From Vibrio hippocampi (GTDB lineage: Bacteria; Pseudomonadota; Gammaproteobacteria; Enterobacterales; Vibrionaceae), in contig NZ_CAKLCM010000003.1 of NCBI RefSeq assembly GCF_921292975.1, positions 1,302,001-1,366,000 on the forward strand: a stretch of 64,000 nt of DNA. Reading direction: 5' to 3'. Shown piece after piece: positions 34,272 to 43,033 of the stretch. The notes under the pieces were generated by a model. It saw only the letters and a program-made list of their open reading frames with translations, searched no databases and was not told where the DNA came from. A program made the position numbers and the translations under genes. Positions within the stretch are counted from its first letter, which is position 1. Every line of letters starts with the position of its first letter.

Positions 34272-35680
34272 CAGTGTCTATCCTTTGCATTTTTGTAAAG
34301 TTGTAAGGTTATCTCTCTTTGTGTCTTGTGATCAACTATCGGGGCGACATATTGTAGATTTTCAAACCCTTGCCAAGCCCACGGTTTGTGAATGTAGCGT
34401 TCTGGAACCTCTGCCAACTCGGGTAACCAGTGGCGAATAAAGTCTCCTTTGGTATCAAATTTCTCCCCCTGAGTAATGGGGTTAAAAATACGAAAATAAG
34501 GCTGACCATCACACCCTGTTGACGCGCACCACTGCCAACCCCCGTTATTTGACGCGAAATCACCATCCACAAGCTTGGTCATAAAGTAACGTTCGCCTTT
34601 ACGCCAATCGATCTGCAAGTCCTTGGTAAGAAAGCTAGCCACAATCATTCTCAAGCGGTTGTGCATCCAGCCAGTTTGGTTCAACTGCTTCATGGCTGCA
34701 TCGACAATGGGGTAACCGGTATCGCCACGGCACCAGTGCTCAAAAGTCACTTCAGAGCCAATACTCCAATCGAGATGCTTCTCCCAGTCCAGATAGCCCT
34801 CACCTTTACACAGTTTAGGTTCGAAATAGACTAAATGCTGATAGAACTCTCGCCAGATCAATTCACTTAACCACACCACCGCACCCTCTGATAGCGACGC
34901 GCTAGGTTGGTCGTAATAGAGTCGAGCAATACACTGCCTCACGGACAGCGCCCCAATCGCTAGGTATGGGCTTAATTGGCTGGTTCCATCGACAGCCGGG
35001 AAGTCACGTTGCCGTTGGTAATCGTCTACACGTGCAGCGGAAAACGCTCTCAAGCGTTGTAATATTGCTGTTGAATCCACCGGCCACAAACGGCTGTCTT
35101 GCCGCGGATAACTATACGTCACCTTATCTGTAAAGCAGTCTGATAAGGGCTGTTTCACCGGAACAGAGGCTCGGCTTGGAACAACCTGGGGAGTATAACC
35201 CAACGCCAGCCAAGCTTTTTTAAACGGCGTAAATACCTTGTAATAAGCGCCTTGCTTGTTGACCACGCTACCCGGCGGCACTGCGCATTTGTCGTCGATT
35301 GAAGTGAGCGTGATTCCCACCTCAGTGAGGGCTTGTTCAAGCGTCTCTTCTCTTTGACGCTCATTGACTTCATAGTTTTTATTGAGCACCACTTCGTTGA
35401 CGCCCAACTCAAGTGCTTTTTTCACTAGCCACTGATTCGCCGCAGTAAAGTCATCACATTCGTGGTAGAGCAATGGAATATTGAGATTTCGCAGTTCATC
35501 GCTTAGCGAGTTTAAACGCCGAAAAATCAGATCCGCCTGCATCGGTGACAAATGGTGCTGCAACCACTGCTTCGGCGTTGAACAAAAGGCAGTGACCACC
35601 TCTGTTTCACCATCAATGGCATAATCCAAGGCACGATTGTCAACACTTCTTAAGTCACGATACAGCAAAACCATTCTCAT
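34271..35680 (-). CDS. phrB: Deoxyribodipyrimidine photolyase
   Basis: 469 residues from ATG 35680, which overlaps the MerR stop as ATGA and has TGGAGA upstream; an in-frame upstream ATG at 35695 is less likely. The N-terminal antenna domain (MVLLYRDLRSVDNRAL) is followed by the FAD-binding helical domain with STSQ-type and WREFYQHLVYF, MHNRLRMIVASFLTKDL and WQWCASTGCDGQPYFRIFNP motifs, typical of class I CPD photolyases. It splits UV-induced pyrimidine dimers with blue light. It is embedded in a DUF523/1722-MerR-photolyase-transpeptidase run. Confidence 0.95.
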   Translation of the reverse strand: MRMVLLYRDLRSVDNRALDYAIDGETEVVTAFCSTPKQWLQHHLSPMQADLIFRRLNSLSDELRNLNIPLLYHECDDFTAANQWLVKKALELGVNEVVLNKNYEVNERQREETLEQALTEVGITLTSIDDKCAVPPGSVVNKQGAYYKVFTPFKKAWLALGYTPQVVPSRASVPVKQPLSDCFTDKVTYSYPRQDSRLWPVDSTAILQRLRAFSAARVDDYQRQRDFPAVDGTSQLSPYLAIGALSVRQCIARLYYDQPSASLSEGAVVWLSELIWREFYQHLVYFEPKLCKGEGYLDWEKHLDWSIGSEVTFEHWCRGDTGYPIVDAAMKQLNQTGWMHNRLRMIVASFLTKDLQIDWRKGERYFMTKLVDGDFASNNGGWQWCASTGCDGQPYFRIFNPITQGEKFDTKGDFIRHWLPELAEVPERYIHKPWAWQGFENLQYVAPIVDHKTQREITLQLYKNAKDRH

Positions 35681-36486
35681 CGCTGTTGTCTCCAATGGTC
35701 AACCCAATGTTGAATCATGGGCGATAAACGAACGTCCGAGTAAAACTGATTAACAGGCATGGCGACCACACTTAGTTGCTTTTCGGTTAATGGGCGCTCA
35801 CTGAATAACTCCAAACTGTGATAGCCCTGAGCAATATCTTGACTGCACAAAGCGGATAAATCTTCAATGCCATCAAGCAGTATCATTCTGTCGCCGTTCT
35901 CTGCACGCTGCATGCAGCGTATCCATGCGATCGGGTGTCCGCTACTGTCCACATTGACAAATAAGTGCCTATGCTTAGAGGCTGATTTATCGAGAGATTT
36001 GAGCGCCACGGAAATCTGCCTGATCAAAGTCGTTTTGAACAGTGAAGCCTGCAACACCTGCCTGCCGGCTTTGACTAAATCGATAGAACTAAGGCTCGGT
36101 AAGATAAACTGCTGTTCAACAATATCGAGAGGATACTCTTTCAGCACAACCGCAATGATCTCTTCCACTTTCTTACCGTCAAGGGTAGAGAGTGCTTCCA
36201 ATAGCCAGTCGACCTCTTGCAGTTGCTCACTATCAACGCCCTCAACAAGCAGATTTTGGTCATCGAGCAACTGTTTGACTTTACCAATAGAAACACCCTT
36301 CGCAAGCCAACTTTGCACCAACTTAATTTGCTCGATATCGTTGTCTGTATAGAGTCGATGACCCTTATCTGTTCTTTGAGGTTGCAGCAGATTGTATCTT
36401 CGCTGCCAGGCGCGCAGTGTTACCGGCTTGACGCCCGTAATGCTGGCTACCTCCCTTATTGCATATCGATTTTGCTCCAAGTCCAT
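35677..36486 (-). CDS. MerR-family regulator with large C-terminal domain
   Basis: 269 residues from ATG 36486 (MDLEQNRYAIREVASITG). The MerR winged helix covers residues 7-75 (VKPVTLRAWQRRYNLLQPQR); the RRY-LQP form is the one seen in LitR/CarH-like regulators. The C-terminal 150 residues are helical then beta-alpha, but I see no DxHxxG cobalamin motif, so light sensing through B12 is unsupported. A 14-codon upstream frame built of repeats precedes it. Coupled to photolyase by an ATGA overlap, it is a likely regulator of the photolyase operon. Confidence 0.8.
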   Translation of the reverse strand: MDLEQNRYAIREVASITGVKPVTLRAWQRRYNLLQPQRTDKGHRLYTDNDIEQIKLVQSWLAKGVSIGKVKQLLDDQNLLVEGVDSEQLQEVDWLLEALSTLDGKKVEEIIAVVLKEYPLDIVEQQFILPSLSSIDLVKAGRQVLQASLFKTTLIRQISVALKSLDKSASKHRHLFVNVDSSGHPIAWIRCMQRAENGDRMILLDGIEDLSALCSQDIAQGYHSLELFSERPLTEKQLSVVAMPVNQFYSDVRLSPMIQHWVDHWRQQR

Positions 36487-36487
36487 A

Positions 36488-36532
36488 TTACTCAAAAACC
36501 ATTTTCTCAAAAACCATGTTCTCAAAGACCAT
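36488..36532 (-). CDS. Possible 14-residue leader peptide of 15-bp repeats before the MerR gene
   Basis: The minus strand reads MVFEN MVFEK MVFE then TAA, one base before the MerR ATG. Each 15-bp unit carries a GAG Shine-Dalgarno-like core followed by ATG. The frame overlaps the end of the DUF523/1722 gene. Translation is unproven; termination beside the MerR start would allow coupling. Confidence 0.4.
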   Translation of the reverse strand: MVFENMVFEKMVFE

Positions 36533-37475
36533 ATCTCAATCGCATATCCTGCGGATGGGGTTGTAAAAACTGCTGCTGTAACAAATAGTCGTCTGGATAA
36601 GCATTAAGATAGTGTTTCAATAGAGTGAGCGGTGCCAAGATAGGTAACAGCCCCGTCCTGTAGTCATCAATCACCTTAGCCAACTCGGCTTTTTCATTCT
36701 GATTCAGTGAGCGCTTGAAATAACCTTGAATATGCATCAGCACGTTGGTCACATTTTTGCGTGATGCTCGACATTTCAGCGCCGACATTAAACCCAAGCG
36801 ATATTCGTTATAAAACGTATCTGGCTCGTACTCGTTTTGACGCGCAACAAGTCGTCCAAGCTCTTTGTAAGCCGTTGGACTATGCGCCATTAGAGTGAGT
36901 TTATAGCGAGAGTGAAAAGCGACGACTTTCCCTGGTGTCGGCGCACCATCCATCGCACTATAAAAATCCTTAAGCCCATAAACGCGTGAAATAAAGTTTT
37001 CTTTAAGTACCGGGTCGTTCAGCCTGCCATCTTCTTCCACAGGCAGCCAAGGCATCTGCTGCATTAAGTGTTGGGTATACAAACCCACACCATCTGTCGA
37101 GGCATGTCCATTGCCATACACTTTGACTCGCTCCATGCCACAGCTTGGAGACTTAGCGCAAACAATGTAGCCACAAAGCTGCTCGTCCTGAAGCTCGGCA
37201 ACACGCTGAGTCGTAAAGCGCATCATACCGTCAGTGTAATCCTTATCCGCATCTTTGGTTTCAACCAGAGCAATGCGCTCCTTGTCAGAGATAAGTCGAA
37301 TGGTGGGACGGGGCACAGGCAAGCCCATCCCCACTTCTGGGCACACCGACACGAAAGTAAAATAGTCCCGCAATTCCTTGTTAACATAGCTACTCTGCTT
37401 GTGCCCTGAATCGAATCTGACTTTCTCGCCCAATAGACAAGAACTAATGCCGACTTTAATTTGCTGGTTTTCCAT
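36522..37475 (-). CDS. DUF523 plus DUF1722 (YbgA-like) protein
   Basis: 317 residues from ATG 37475 (AGGAG 7 bases upstream; the preceding GTG is a weaker start). The N-terminal DUF523 domain (about 5-150) has GISSCLLGEKVRFDSGHK and the CAKSPSCGMERVK cysteine pair. The C-terminal DUF1722 domain (about 190-300) has FHSRYKLTLMAHSPTAYKEL. This fusion commonly sits beside photolyase genes, as here. The biochemical role is unknown; a cysteine-based metal site in DUF523 is inferred. Confidence 0.85.
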   Translation of the reverse strand: MENQQIKVGISSCLLGEKVRFDSGHKQSSYVNKELRDYFTFVSVCPEVGMGLPVPRPTIRLISDKERIALVETKDADKDYTDGMMRFTTQRVAELQDEQLCGYIVCAKSPSCGMERVKVYGNGHASTDGVGLYTQHLMQQMPWLPVEEDGRLNDPVLKENFISRVYGLKDFYSAMDGAPTPGKVVAFHSRYKLTLMAHSPTAYKELGRLVARQNEYEPDTFYNEYRLGLMSALKCRASRKNVTNVLMHIQGYFKRSLNQNEKAELAKVIDDYRTGLLPILAPLTLLKHYLNAYPDDYLLQQQFLQPHPQDMRLRYGL

Positions 37476-37910
37476 CACGCGCTCCTGTTTTCAACGCCTC
37501 TCTATCTAGCTATGACAATATTCGAGTGGTCACATTGCTCACTCACTCAGTTAGTGTCGCTAAATACTTTATCGGAGGATGCTTGAGTGCCCTGTTTATC
37601 TATGATTACCGAGCACACCGTTTGTGTGTTTGTCTATCTATAACAATTAGCACAGCCACATAGGTGATACAAATATTTAACTTGTACAACTTTTATGGAC
37701 AGCAGTGACTTTGGATCACCTTGGATAACAACTTTTAGGCGAACAACCTTTCAATCCCCTGTTCTATTAAGAATTTTATCGAAATAGTTATATTAAAATC
37801 GTTGGCACAAAATCATCATACCCATATAAATTTATTGCAAAGAATGTCAACATAACAAATACTTAAACCGATATTCACCCCAACACATCAATCCGTTAAC
37901 AAGGACATTT
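37476..37910. other. Divergent intergenic region without a supported gene
   Basis: AT-rich spacer between the DUF523 gene and yibI. No repeat or RNA signature stood out. Confidence 0.4.
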
Positions 37911-38285
37911 ATGTTTTTAGACTATTTTGCATTGGGACTCCTGATATTTGTCGCTCTGGTACTGTTCTATGGAATCATAGTGATCCACGACATTCCTTAT
38001 GAAATCGCCAAAGAACGCGACCACCCTCACCAAGATGCTATTCATGTCGCAGGCTGGGTTAGTCTGTTTACCCTGCACACTATCTGGCCGTTTCTATGGA
38101 TATGGGCGACATTGTGGCGTGAAGATCGCGGCTGGGGTTTCAAGAAACTCGAACAAGAACAGCACGACCTTCACCATCGTTTAGAAACCCTTATCGATCA
38201 GGTCTCTGAATTAGAAAATGAGGTCTCCTACTTAAAAGGTAAGCAGTCATCCGCAGATATTCAGAAAGTGGTAGAGGAGAAGTAA
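37911..38285 (+). CDS. yibI: DUF3302 inner-membrane protein (YibI-like)
   Basis: A 124-residue protein with two membrane segments (about 6-28 and 45-65) around DIPYEIAKERDHPHQDAIHVAGW, then a C-terminal coiled coil (EQEQHDLHHRLETLIDQVSEL). This is the DUF3302 layout found next to HlyD-type YibH. The partner gene begins 3 bases after the stop, so the two are co-translated parts of one envelope complex whose cargo is unknown. Confidence 0.85.
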   Translation: MFLDYFALGLLIFVALVLFYGIIVIHDIPYEIAKERDHPHQDAIHVAGWVSLFTLHTIWPFLWIWATLWREDRGWGFKKLEQEQHDLHHRLETLIDQVSELENEVSYLKGKQSSADIQKVVEEK

Positions 38286-38288
38286 CCC

Positions 38289-39419
38289 ATGGATCTATTA
38301 CTTATTTTAACGTATGCCGCGCTGTGTATTGCTGTCTTTAAGATCTTCAAGATCCCATTAAACAAATGGACAGTACCTACGGCGGTACTGGGTGGCGTTG
38401 TATTGGTTGGAACCCTCATTCTTCTTATGAACTATAACCACCCATTCAGCCAAATCGGTGGGCAGGTCTACAGCACCACACCGATCGTTTCTAGCGTTAG
38501 GGGTAAAGTGATTGAGGTCGATGTCACGGCTAACCAACAGCTCAAACAAGGCGATCCACTATTTAAGATCGATCCTATCCCTTTTGAGGCGGCATTAATC
38601 CAAGCTAAAGCGGCATTAGCCGAAGCAGAGCAAGATGTGTTGCAGTTGGAAAGCGACTACAAAGCCGCCCAATCTGACACCATTAAAGCTATTGCTGACC
38701 GAGATAAAGCCGAGCGGGAATACAATCGTTATCAAGCGGGTTTCAATAAAGGCGCGTTCACAGCGCAACAAGTCGATACCCGATTGCAAACATTCAAAGC
38801 AAGCCAAGCAACGGTTGAGGCAACACAAGCGAAAGAAGAGAGCGCAAGACTGGCTTATGAGTCACAGATCTTTGGTGAGAATACCTTAGTGGCTCAGCGT
38901 AGAGCTCAGGTCGTCGAAGCAGAATTCAACCTGAATGAAACCACCGTCAGAGCTCCTACCGACGGCTACGTTACCCAGCTCGCATTACGTCCAGGTATGA
39001 TGGCTGTGCCCCTGCCCCTCGCGCCGCTGATGACGTTTGTTCACACCGAACAAATCTATTTTGTTGGTGCGTTCCGTCAAAATTCATTACAGCGACTCAA
39101 AGCGGATTTTGAAGCCGAGTTTGTATTCAAGGCTCTACCGGGACGGGTATTTAAAGGCAAAGTGGTCGAAGTGCTGCCCACCATCGCGGAAGGTCAAATT
39201 AGTGCAAGCGGAACATTGCGCACGACCCAAAGCTTTAACACATCAGGCCGTGTTATGGTGAAACTGATAATGGAAGACGATATGTCAAGCTATGTACTGC
39301 CCACAGGTTCCAACGCTGAAATCGCCGTCTACTCAGACAGTTTTACTCATGTCTCTATTATGCGTAAGGTGCTGATTAGAATGAAAAGTTGGCAAAACTA
39401 CCTTTACTTAGACCATTGA
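38289..39419 (+). CDS. yibH: HlyD/EmrA-type membrane fusion protein (YibH-like)
   Basis: A 376-residue membrane fusion protein. Two N-terminal hydrophobic segments (about 2-20 and 30-48) are followed by a lipoyl half-motif (VRGKVIEVDVTANQQLKQGD), a coiled-coil hairpin (about 100-200) and the second lipoyl half (RAPTDGYVTQLALRPGM). This is the periplasmic adaptor of an export system, but no outer-membrane or inner-membrane pump gene adjoins it. GGAG overlaps the yibI end. A terminator follows. Confidence 0.85.
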   Translation: MDLLLILTYAALCIAVFKIFKIPLNKWTVPTAVLGGVVLVGTLILLMNYNHPFSQIGGQVYSTTPIVSSVRGKVIEVDVTANQQLKQGDPLFKIDPIPFEAALIQAKAALAEAEQDVLQLESDYKAAQSDTIKAIADRDKAEREYNRYQAGFNKGAFTAQQVDTRLQTFKASQATVEATQAKEESARLAYESQIFGENTLVAQRRAQVVEAEFNLNETTVRAPTDGYVTQLALRPGMMAVPLPLAPLMTFVHTEQIYFVGAFRQNSLQRLKADFEAEFVFKALPGRVFKGKVVEVLPTIAEGQISASGTLRTTQSFNTSGRVMVKLIMEDDMSSYVLPTGSNAEIAVYSDSFTHVSIMRKVLIRMKSWQNYLYLDH

Positions 39420-39482
39420 TAATCCATCAATCTCGCACCGTAAAGGCATAGAGTAAACGTAAAATCATTGACTAAACGCAAG

Positions 39483-39515
39483 GTCGCTTAAACGCTCTGT
39501 TTTAAGCGACTTTTT
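39483..39515 (+). terminator. Terminator after yibH
   Basis: GTCGCTTAAA and TTTAAGCGAC pair over an 8-base loop, followed by five T. Confidence 0.9.
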
Positions 39516-39561
39516 GTTTTCTATTCTCAAACGACAAAATCCACAAAGTGTTTCATTGGTT

Positions 39562-39589
39562 CTGGCTGCTGGCTGCTGGCTGCTGGCCG
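39562..39589 (+). repeat. Heptamer repeat (CTGGCTG)4
   Basis: Three exact copies of CTGGCTG and a final CTGGCCG, between the yibH terminator and dps. Confidence 0.85.
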
Positions 39590-39675
39590 TTTTAGATAGA
39601 AAATACCTATCAAATATATACAAACAATCGATTTCAACTTACTGTCATTTCTCCGTAATCTAAGCCTATACCAAC

Positions 39676-39699
39676 ATGAACATGAACATGAACATGAAT
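39676..39699 (+). repeat. Hexamer repeat ATGAAC in the dps leader
   Basis: Three and a half copies of ATGAAC give a run of in-frame ATG codons (MNMNMN) upstream of the better start at 39721. A change in copy number would shift leader length by six bases. Confidence 0.75.
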
Positions 39700-39720
39700 G
39701 ATTACTTTGGAGAATCCGTG

Positions 39721-40191
39721 ATGGAAAAGAATATCATTGGCCTAGACAAGGCACAAACCGTTGAACTCGGTGAGAAACTCAACCAACTATTGGCAGATTA
39801 CCAGGTTCTATATATGAACGTGCGTGGTTATCATTGGAACATTAAAGGGCGTGATTTCTACGAGTTACACGCAAAATTTGAAGAAATTTATACCGCTTTT
39901 ATTGACCAAATCGATGAGATTGCAGAACGTATCTTGACGCTCGAAGTCACCCCTGTTCACGGTTACTCTGCTTATTTGAGACTCTCCGAGATCCCAGAGC
40001 AGACCAATGTAACGGAAGGTAAAGCTGCCATTGAACAAATTCTGGATGCTTACAAAATTCTGCTGGTAAAACAGCGTCAACTGCTGGCATTTGCGAGTGA
40101 GTTAGGCGACGAAGGTACCGTGTCGCTGCTGGGTGACTACATCAGTCAGCAAGAAAAAGAGACTTGGATGATGAACGCTTATCTCCAATAA
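39721..40191 (+). CDS. dps: Dps ferritin-like DNA-protection protein
   Basis: 156 residues from ATG 39721 (TTGGAGA 11 bases upstream), preferred over the repeat-encoded ATG at 39676. The ferroxidase motif reads MNVRGYHWNIKGRDFYELHA with KFEEIY following: the histidine, aspartate and glutamate bind iron at the dimer interface. The length and helical pattern match 12-mer mini-ferritins that use peroxide to oxidise iron and shield DNA. The hexanucleotide repeat lies in its leader, and a CTATAC-like -10 occurs at about 39666. Confidence 0.9.
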   Translation: MEKNIIGLDKAQTVELGEKLNQLLADYQVLYMNVRGYHWNIKGRDFYELHAKFEEIYTAFIDQIDEIAERILTLEVTPVHGYSAYLRLSEIPEQTNVTEGKAAIEQILDAYKILLVKQRQLLAFASELGDEGTVSLLGDYISQQEKETWMMNAYLQ

Positions 40192-40212
40192 CGTTTAAAT
40201 GATCGCCAAACC

Positions 40213-40244
40213 AAACAGCCCTTAGGGACACCTAAGGGCTGTTT
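40213..40244. terminator. Bidirectional terminator between dps and the PfkB-family gene
   Basis: A 14-bp perfect stem (40213-40226 with 40231-40244) with loop GACA. The T-run is short. Confidence 0.75.
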
Positions 40245-40350
40245 GTCTATCTGGCTCTAACAAGGGTCAAGTATCATTAAGAAAGCGGCACAGATAACCG
40301 TCATCATAGCGCTACTCGTGTTGTGGCAGTTTCAGGTGTTGTCGAGACGG

Positions 40351-41301
40351 TTAACGAAATCGAGTCAATATGACCTGCCTTGACGCTGCATCAATCATGC
40401 TCTGCTCAGGCACGCCAACCCCCACTTGGCTTACCGCTAATGCTGATAACGCGGTTGCAAAGCGAAGGTGTTGCTCAGCGGGCATCTGTTGCATTTCCCC
40501 CCAACATAGTCCAGCGACTAAGGTATCTCCCGCTCCTACCGTGCTGACCAACTCCATTTTTGGCGGTGTCGCCTGTATCCAATGTCCATCTCGAAGCCAA
40601 AGCACACCATCAGCCCCTCGCGAAATGACCACGTTAGCGATTCCTTTGTTTGCGAGCTCCCTGCCCACAGACATCAGTTGCTCTGAGGTTTGCAGTTGTT
40701 CTCCAATCAGGTCTGCCAATTCTTCGTCGTTTGGCTTGATCAACCAAGGAGTGGCGTTGATACCTTGTTGCAATGCCGCTTTGCTGCTATCAAAAAAGAC
40801 TTTTTTGCCTTTGGCTTGTAGATCGGCTATCCACTTGGCGCACTGCTCCGGTGTAACACCCTGAGGGAGACTGCCAGCAATCACAAAAAAGTCATGGCTC
40901 TGCGCAAGCTCAAATAACTGACTTTCAAAGCGATGGATATCTTCAGCACTTACCTGCACTCCCGGAAAATTGATGTCAGTCACTTGTCCATCGTTCTCGA
41001 CCAGTTTGACGTTTATGCGCGTTGCACCGGCTACCGTAATAAATTGGTCATCCACATTGAGATCACTAAAGAGTTGATGAAATAGCTCAGGATTATCCGC
41101 ACCTAAAAAACCCGTCACAGTGACTTGAGCGCCCAGTTCCGTCAGCACCTTAGCCACGTTGACGCCTTTACCTGCCGCATGTAACGAACCTTTCTCAACC
41201 AGATTGACATGACCTGCTCTCAACAAGTCCATATGACCGGTAAGATCCAGCGCCGGATTTAACGTCACCGTCACCACTTTGTTGGTTTTTACATTTTTCA
41301 T
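40351..41301 (-). CDS. PfkB-family sugar kinase (1-phosphofructokinase type)
   Basis: A 316-residue ribokinase-fold kinase. The N-terminus has TVTLNPALDLTG and the substrate GKGVNVAKVL glycine motif; the C-terminus has the anion-hole/catalytic VSTVGAGDTLVAGL with the base aspartate. These are features of FruK, LacC and PfkB kinases phosphorylating fructose-1-P, tagatose-6-P or fructose-6-P. No PTS genes adjoin it, so it is not in a fruBKA operon, and the substrate stays open. Confidence 0.8.
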   Translation of the reverse strand: MKNVKTNKVVTVTLNPALDLTGHMDLLRAGHVNLVEKGSLHAAGKGVNVAKVLTELGAQVTVTGFLGADNPELFHQLFSDLNVDDQFITVAGATRINVKLVENDGQVTDINFPGVQVSAEDIHRFESQLFELAQSHDFFVIAGSLPQGVTPEQCAKWIADLQAKGKKVFFDSSKAALQQGINATPWLIKPNDEELADLIGEQLQTSEQLMSVGRELANKGIANVVISRGADGVLWLRDGHWIQATPPKMELVSTVGAGDTLVAGLCWGEMQQMPAEQHLRFATALSALAVSQVGVGVPEQSMIDAASRQVILTRFR

Positions 41302-41573
41302 CTCTTACCCCTTACCCAATGCCAATGGTTTTACCAAGCACAATTCTGTCGCTCAATCTGTTAAACCAAACGAAGTTGACCTCGTTTGGCGACAATCGAT
41401 TACTTGCATTTTAACGCTTAAAGATCAATCCTTTGCCTCAGTCGTTCAAATTAATCACCAGCAATACCCTTGAACTTGTTGTCAATGTTCGCTCAAGTGG
41501 TGACCACAAAGACATTAAGCGCACTCAAAAAAATAGCGGCGCACCACCAAAATAACCACTGGTACAAAACCTT

Positions 41574-41984
41574 ATGTTAACAATATCCAACACAGTCACG
41601 CTACAAGCTTGGGAGATCGAACTCACCGCAATAAGGGCAATGGGGGCGGGTGGACAAAAGGTCAATAAAACCAGCACGGCAATACATTTACGCTTTGATA
41701 TCAAACGCTCAACCTTGCCTCAATTCTATAAAGAAAGGCTGCTTGCTTTGACCGATTCTCGAATCACCAAAGAAGGCGTCATTATTATTAAGGCTCAGCA
41801 ATTCAGAACTCAAGAACAAAACCGCGAAGATGCGCTTGAACGCCTTAAACAACTCATTCTCACCGCGACGGTCGTTCAGAAAGCACGCAGAGCAACCAAG
41901 CCGACCAAAGCCTCACAGAGACGTAGAGTTGACGCAAAGAAACAGAGAAGCCAAACCAAAGCGTTAAGAAGTAGAGTAAAATAG
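41574..41984 (+). CDS. arfB: Alternative ribosome-rescue factor ArfB (YaeJ)
   Basis: A 136-residue release-factor-like protein. The catalytic GGQ is at 26-28 within AIRAMGAGGQKVNKTSTA, and the C-terminal tail is strongly basic (KARRATKPTKASQRRRVDAK), the part that enters the empty mRNA channel of stalled ribosomes. It hydrolyses peptidyl-tRNA on non-stop complexes. It is monocistronic and convergent with yibL through a shared terminator. Confidence 0.9.
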   Translation: MLTISNTVTLQAWEIELTAIRAMGAGGQKVNKTSTAIHLRFDIKRSTLPQFYKERLLALTDSRITKEGVIIIKAQQFRTQEQNREDALERLKQLILTATVVQKARRATKPTKASQRRRVDAKKQRSQTKALRSRVK

Positions 41985-42007
41985 CCAAGTGGTTGGGTGA
42001 ACGGATT

Positions 42008-42040
42008 AAAAAATGGGGTATCCGAAGATACCCCATTTTT
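42008..42040. terminator. Bidirectional terminator between arfB and yibL
   Basis: ATGGGGTATC, loop CGAA, GATACCCCAT; A-run on the left and T-run on the right. Confidence 0.95.
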
Positions 42041-42075
42041 GTACAAACTCGATTATCGGTGCGTCAAAGCCGCCA

Positions 42076-42432
42076 TTAAAACTCTTTCGGCGCAAAACCT
42101 GTGATGACATCCAGACGCATTTCTTTACCGATTTTAGTCATCGGGTGAACGACAACTAGGCCTTTCACTGACTTTTTAAGTTTACCCAGATCCGCTTGCT
42201 CAGCCTTGGTAAGCTCACGCGAGAAAGCCATATCACCAAGACCTCTACGCTCTTTATTAAGCTCATATTGCTGCTTATGTTTTAACTGAGCCAGTTTTTT
42301 GCTCAGTTTGTCCGCTTCATCGGTAAAACGAGTGATCAGTTCACTATCCCCTCTAGATTTTGCACCTTCAAGCTTGTGGTTGCACTTGTCTAGTCGGTTG
42401 TTTAAGTTTTGAATTTCTTGTTTGATGCTCAT
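42076..42432 (-). CDS. yibL: YibL family ribosome-associated protein
   Basis: 118 residues from ATG 42432 (MSIKQEIQNLNNRLDKCNHK). It is a charged helical protein with a heptad pattern in the first 70 residues, then RRGLGDMAFSRELTKAEQADLGKL and a short beta tail. It matches YibL, reported to associate with ribosomes. The mechanism is unknown. Confidence 0.8.
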   Translation of the reverse strand: MSIKQEIQNLNNRLDKCNHKLEGAKSRGDSELITRFTDEADKLSKKLAQLKHKQQYELNKERRGLGDMAFSRELTKAEQADLGKLKKSVKGLVVVHPMTKIGKEMRLDVITGFAPKEF

Positions 42433-42498
42433 CGCAATTAACCTTGTTGAGATAGTGATAAATAAATCAGCGCTCAAGTCGAGCGACCAAGTTTACTT

Positions 42499-42578
42499 TA
42501 ACTGTATTCTTTTGTGACTGTATTCTGCTGTGGCTATTTTCTGTTATGACTATGTTCTGTTATGGCTATGTTCTGTAT
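42499..42578 (+). repeat. 16-bp tandem repeat, five copies, reaching into the end of ppiC
   Basis: Unit tgactatgttctgtta runs 42499-42514, 42515-42530, 42531-42546, 42547-42562 and 42563-42578. The last unit covers the ppiC stop codon. Confidence 0.9.
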
Positions 42579-42844
42579 AGCACTTTAACCACGTGCCAAC
42601 CAAACTTAGTTTTCACTAAATGTGGGGTCAGCACCTCGCCACTAAAACAGACTTTATCAAACTGAGGGACCATTTGCCCCTTGCGAAACTCGCCCAAATC
42701 CCCGCCTTTTTTTCCCGAAGGACAGGTCGAGTACTTTTTAGCAAGCGTTTGAAATTTAGCGCCTTTCTTTAGTTGCTTAATAATATCTTCTGCTTGTTCT
42801 TTATGTTTAACCAGAATATGCAAAGCGGCTGCTGTTCTTGCCAT
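42566..42844 (-). CDS. ppiC: Peptidyl-prolyl cis-trans isomerase C (parvulin)
   Basis: A 92-residue, single-domain parvulin: [39 protein letters not shown] and the final [11 protein letters not shown] strand give the substrate and active-site residues (paired histidines, cysteine, and F/M in the hydrophobic pocket). It has the length of E. coli PpiC and no signal peptide, so it is cytoplasmic. The last residues are encoded in a 16-bp minisatellite. Confidence 0.95.
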   Translation of the reverse strand: MARTAAALHILVKHKEQAEDIIKQLKKGAKFQTLAKKYSTCPSGKKGGDLGEFRKGQMVPQFDKVCFSGEVLTPHLVKTKFGWHVVKVLYRT

Positions 42845-43033
42845 CGTTGTCGAACCCTCGGTGTTATCAGGAGAAGAAGTTAAATGTGGAGCCTAAGTGG
42901 CGCAAAGTGTAATAGAAAATGAGATTCAAATCACGCTTAGTTTGTTCCGAGCTAATAATATTTAGTATTTCGTCGTTAACTTTAGAGTTAAACCTCTATA
43001 CCATAAACAGGTGTTGTATTAAGGCAAAGAGCC

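Noticed and set aside
36100..36486. Cobalamin-dependent light sensing by the MerR protein next to photolyase
   Set aside because: No DxHxxG-type B12-binding motif was found in its C-terminal domain.
40351..41301. Calling the PfkB-family kinase fruK outright
   Set aside because: Motifs allow several substrates, and the PTS partner genes of a fru operon are not adjacent.
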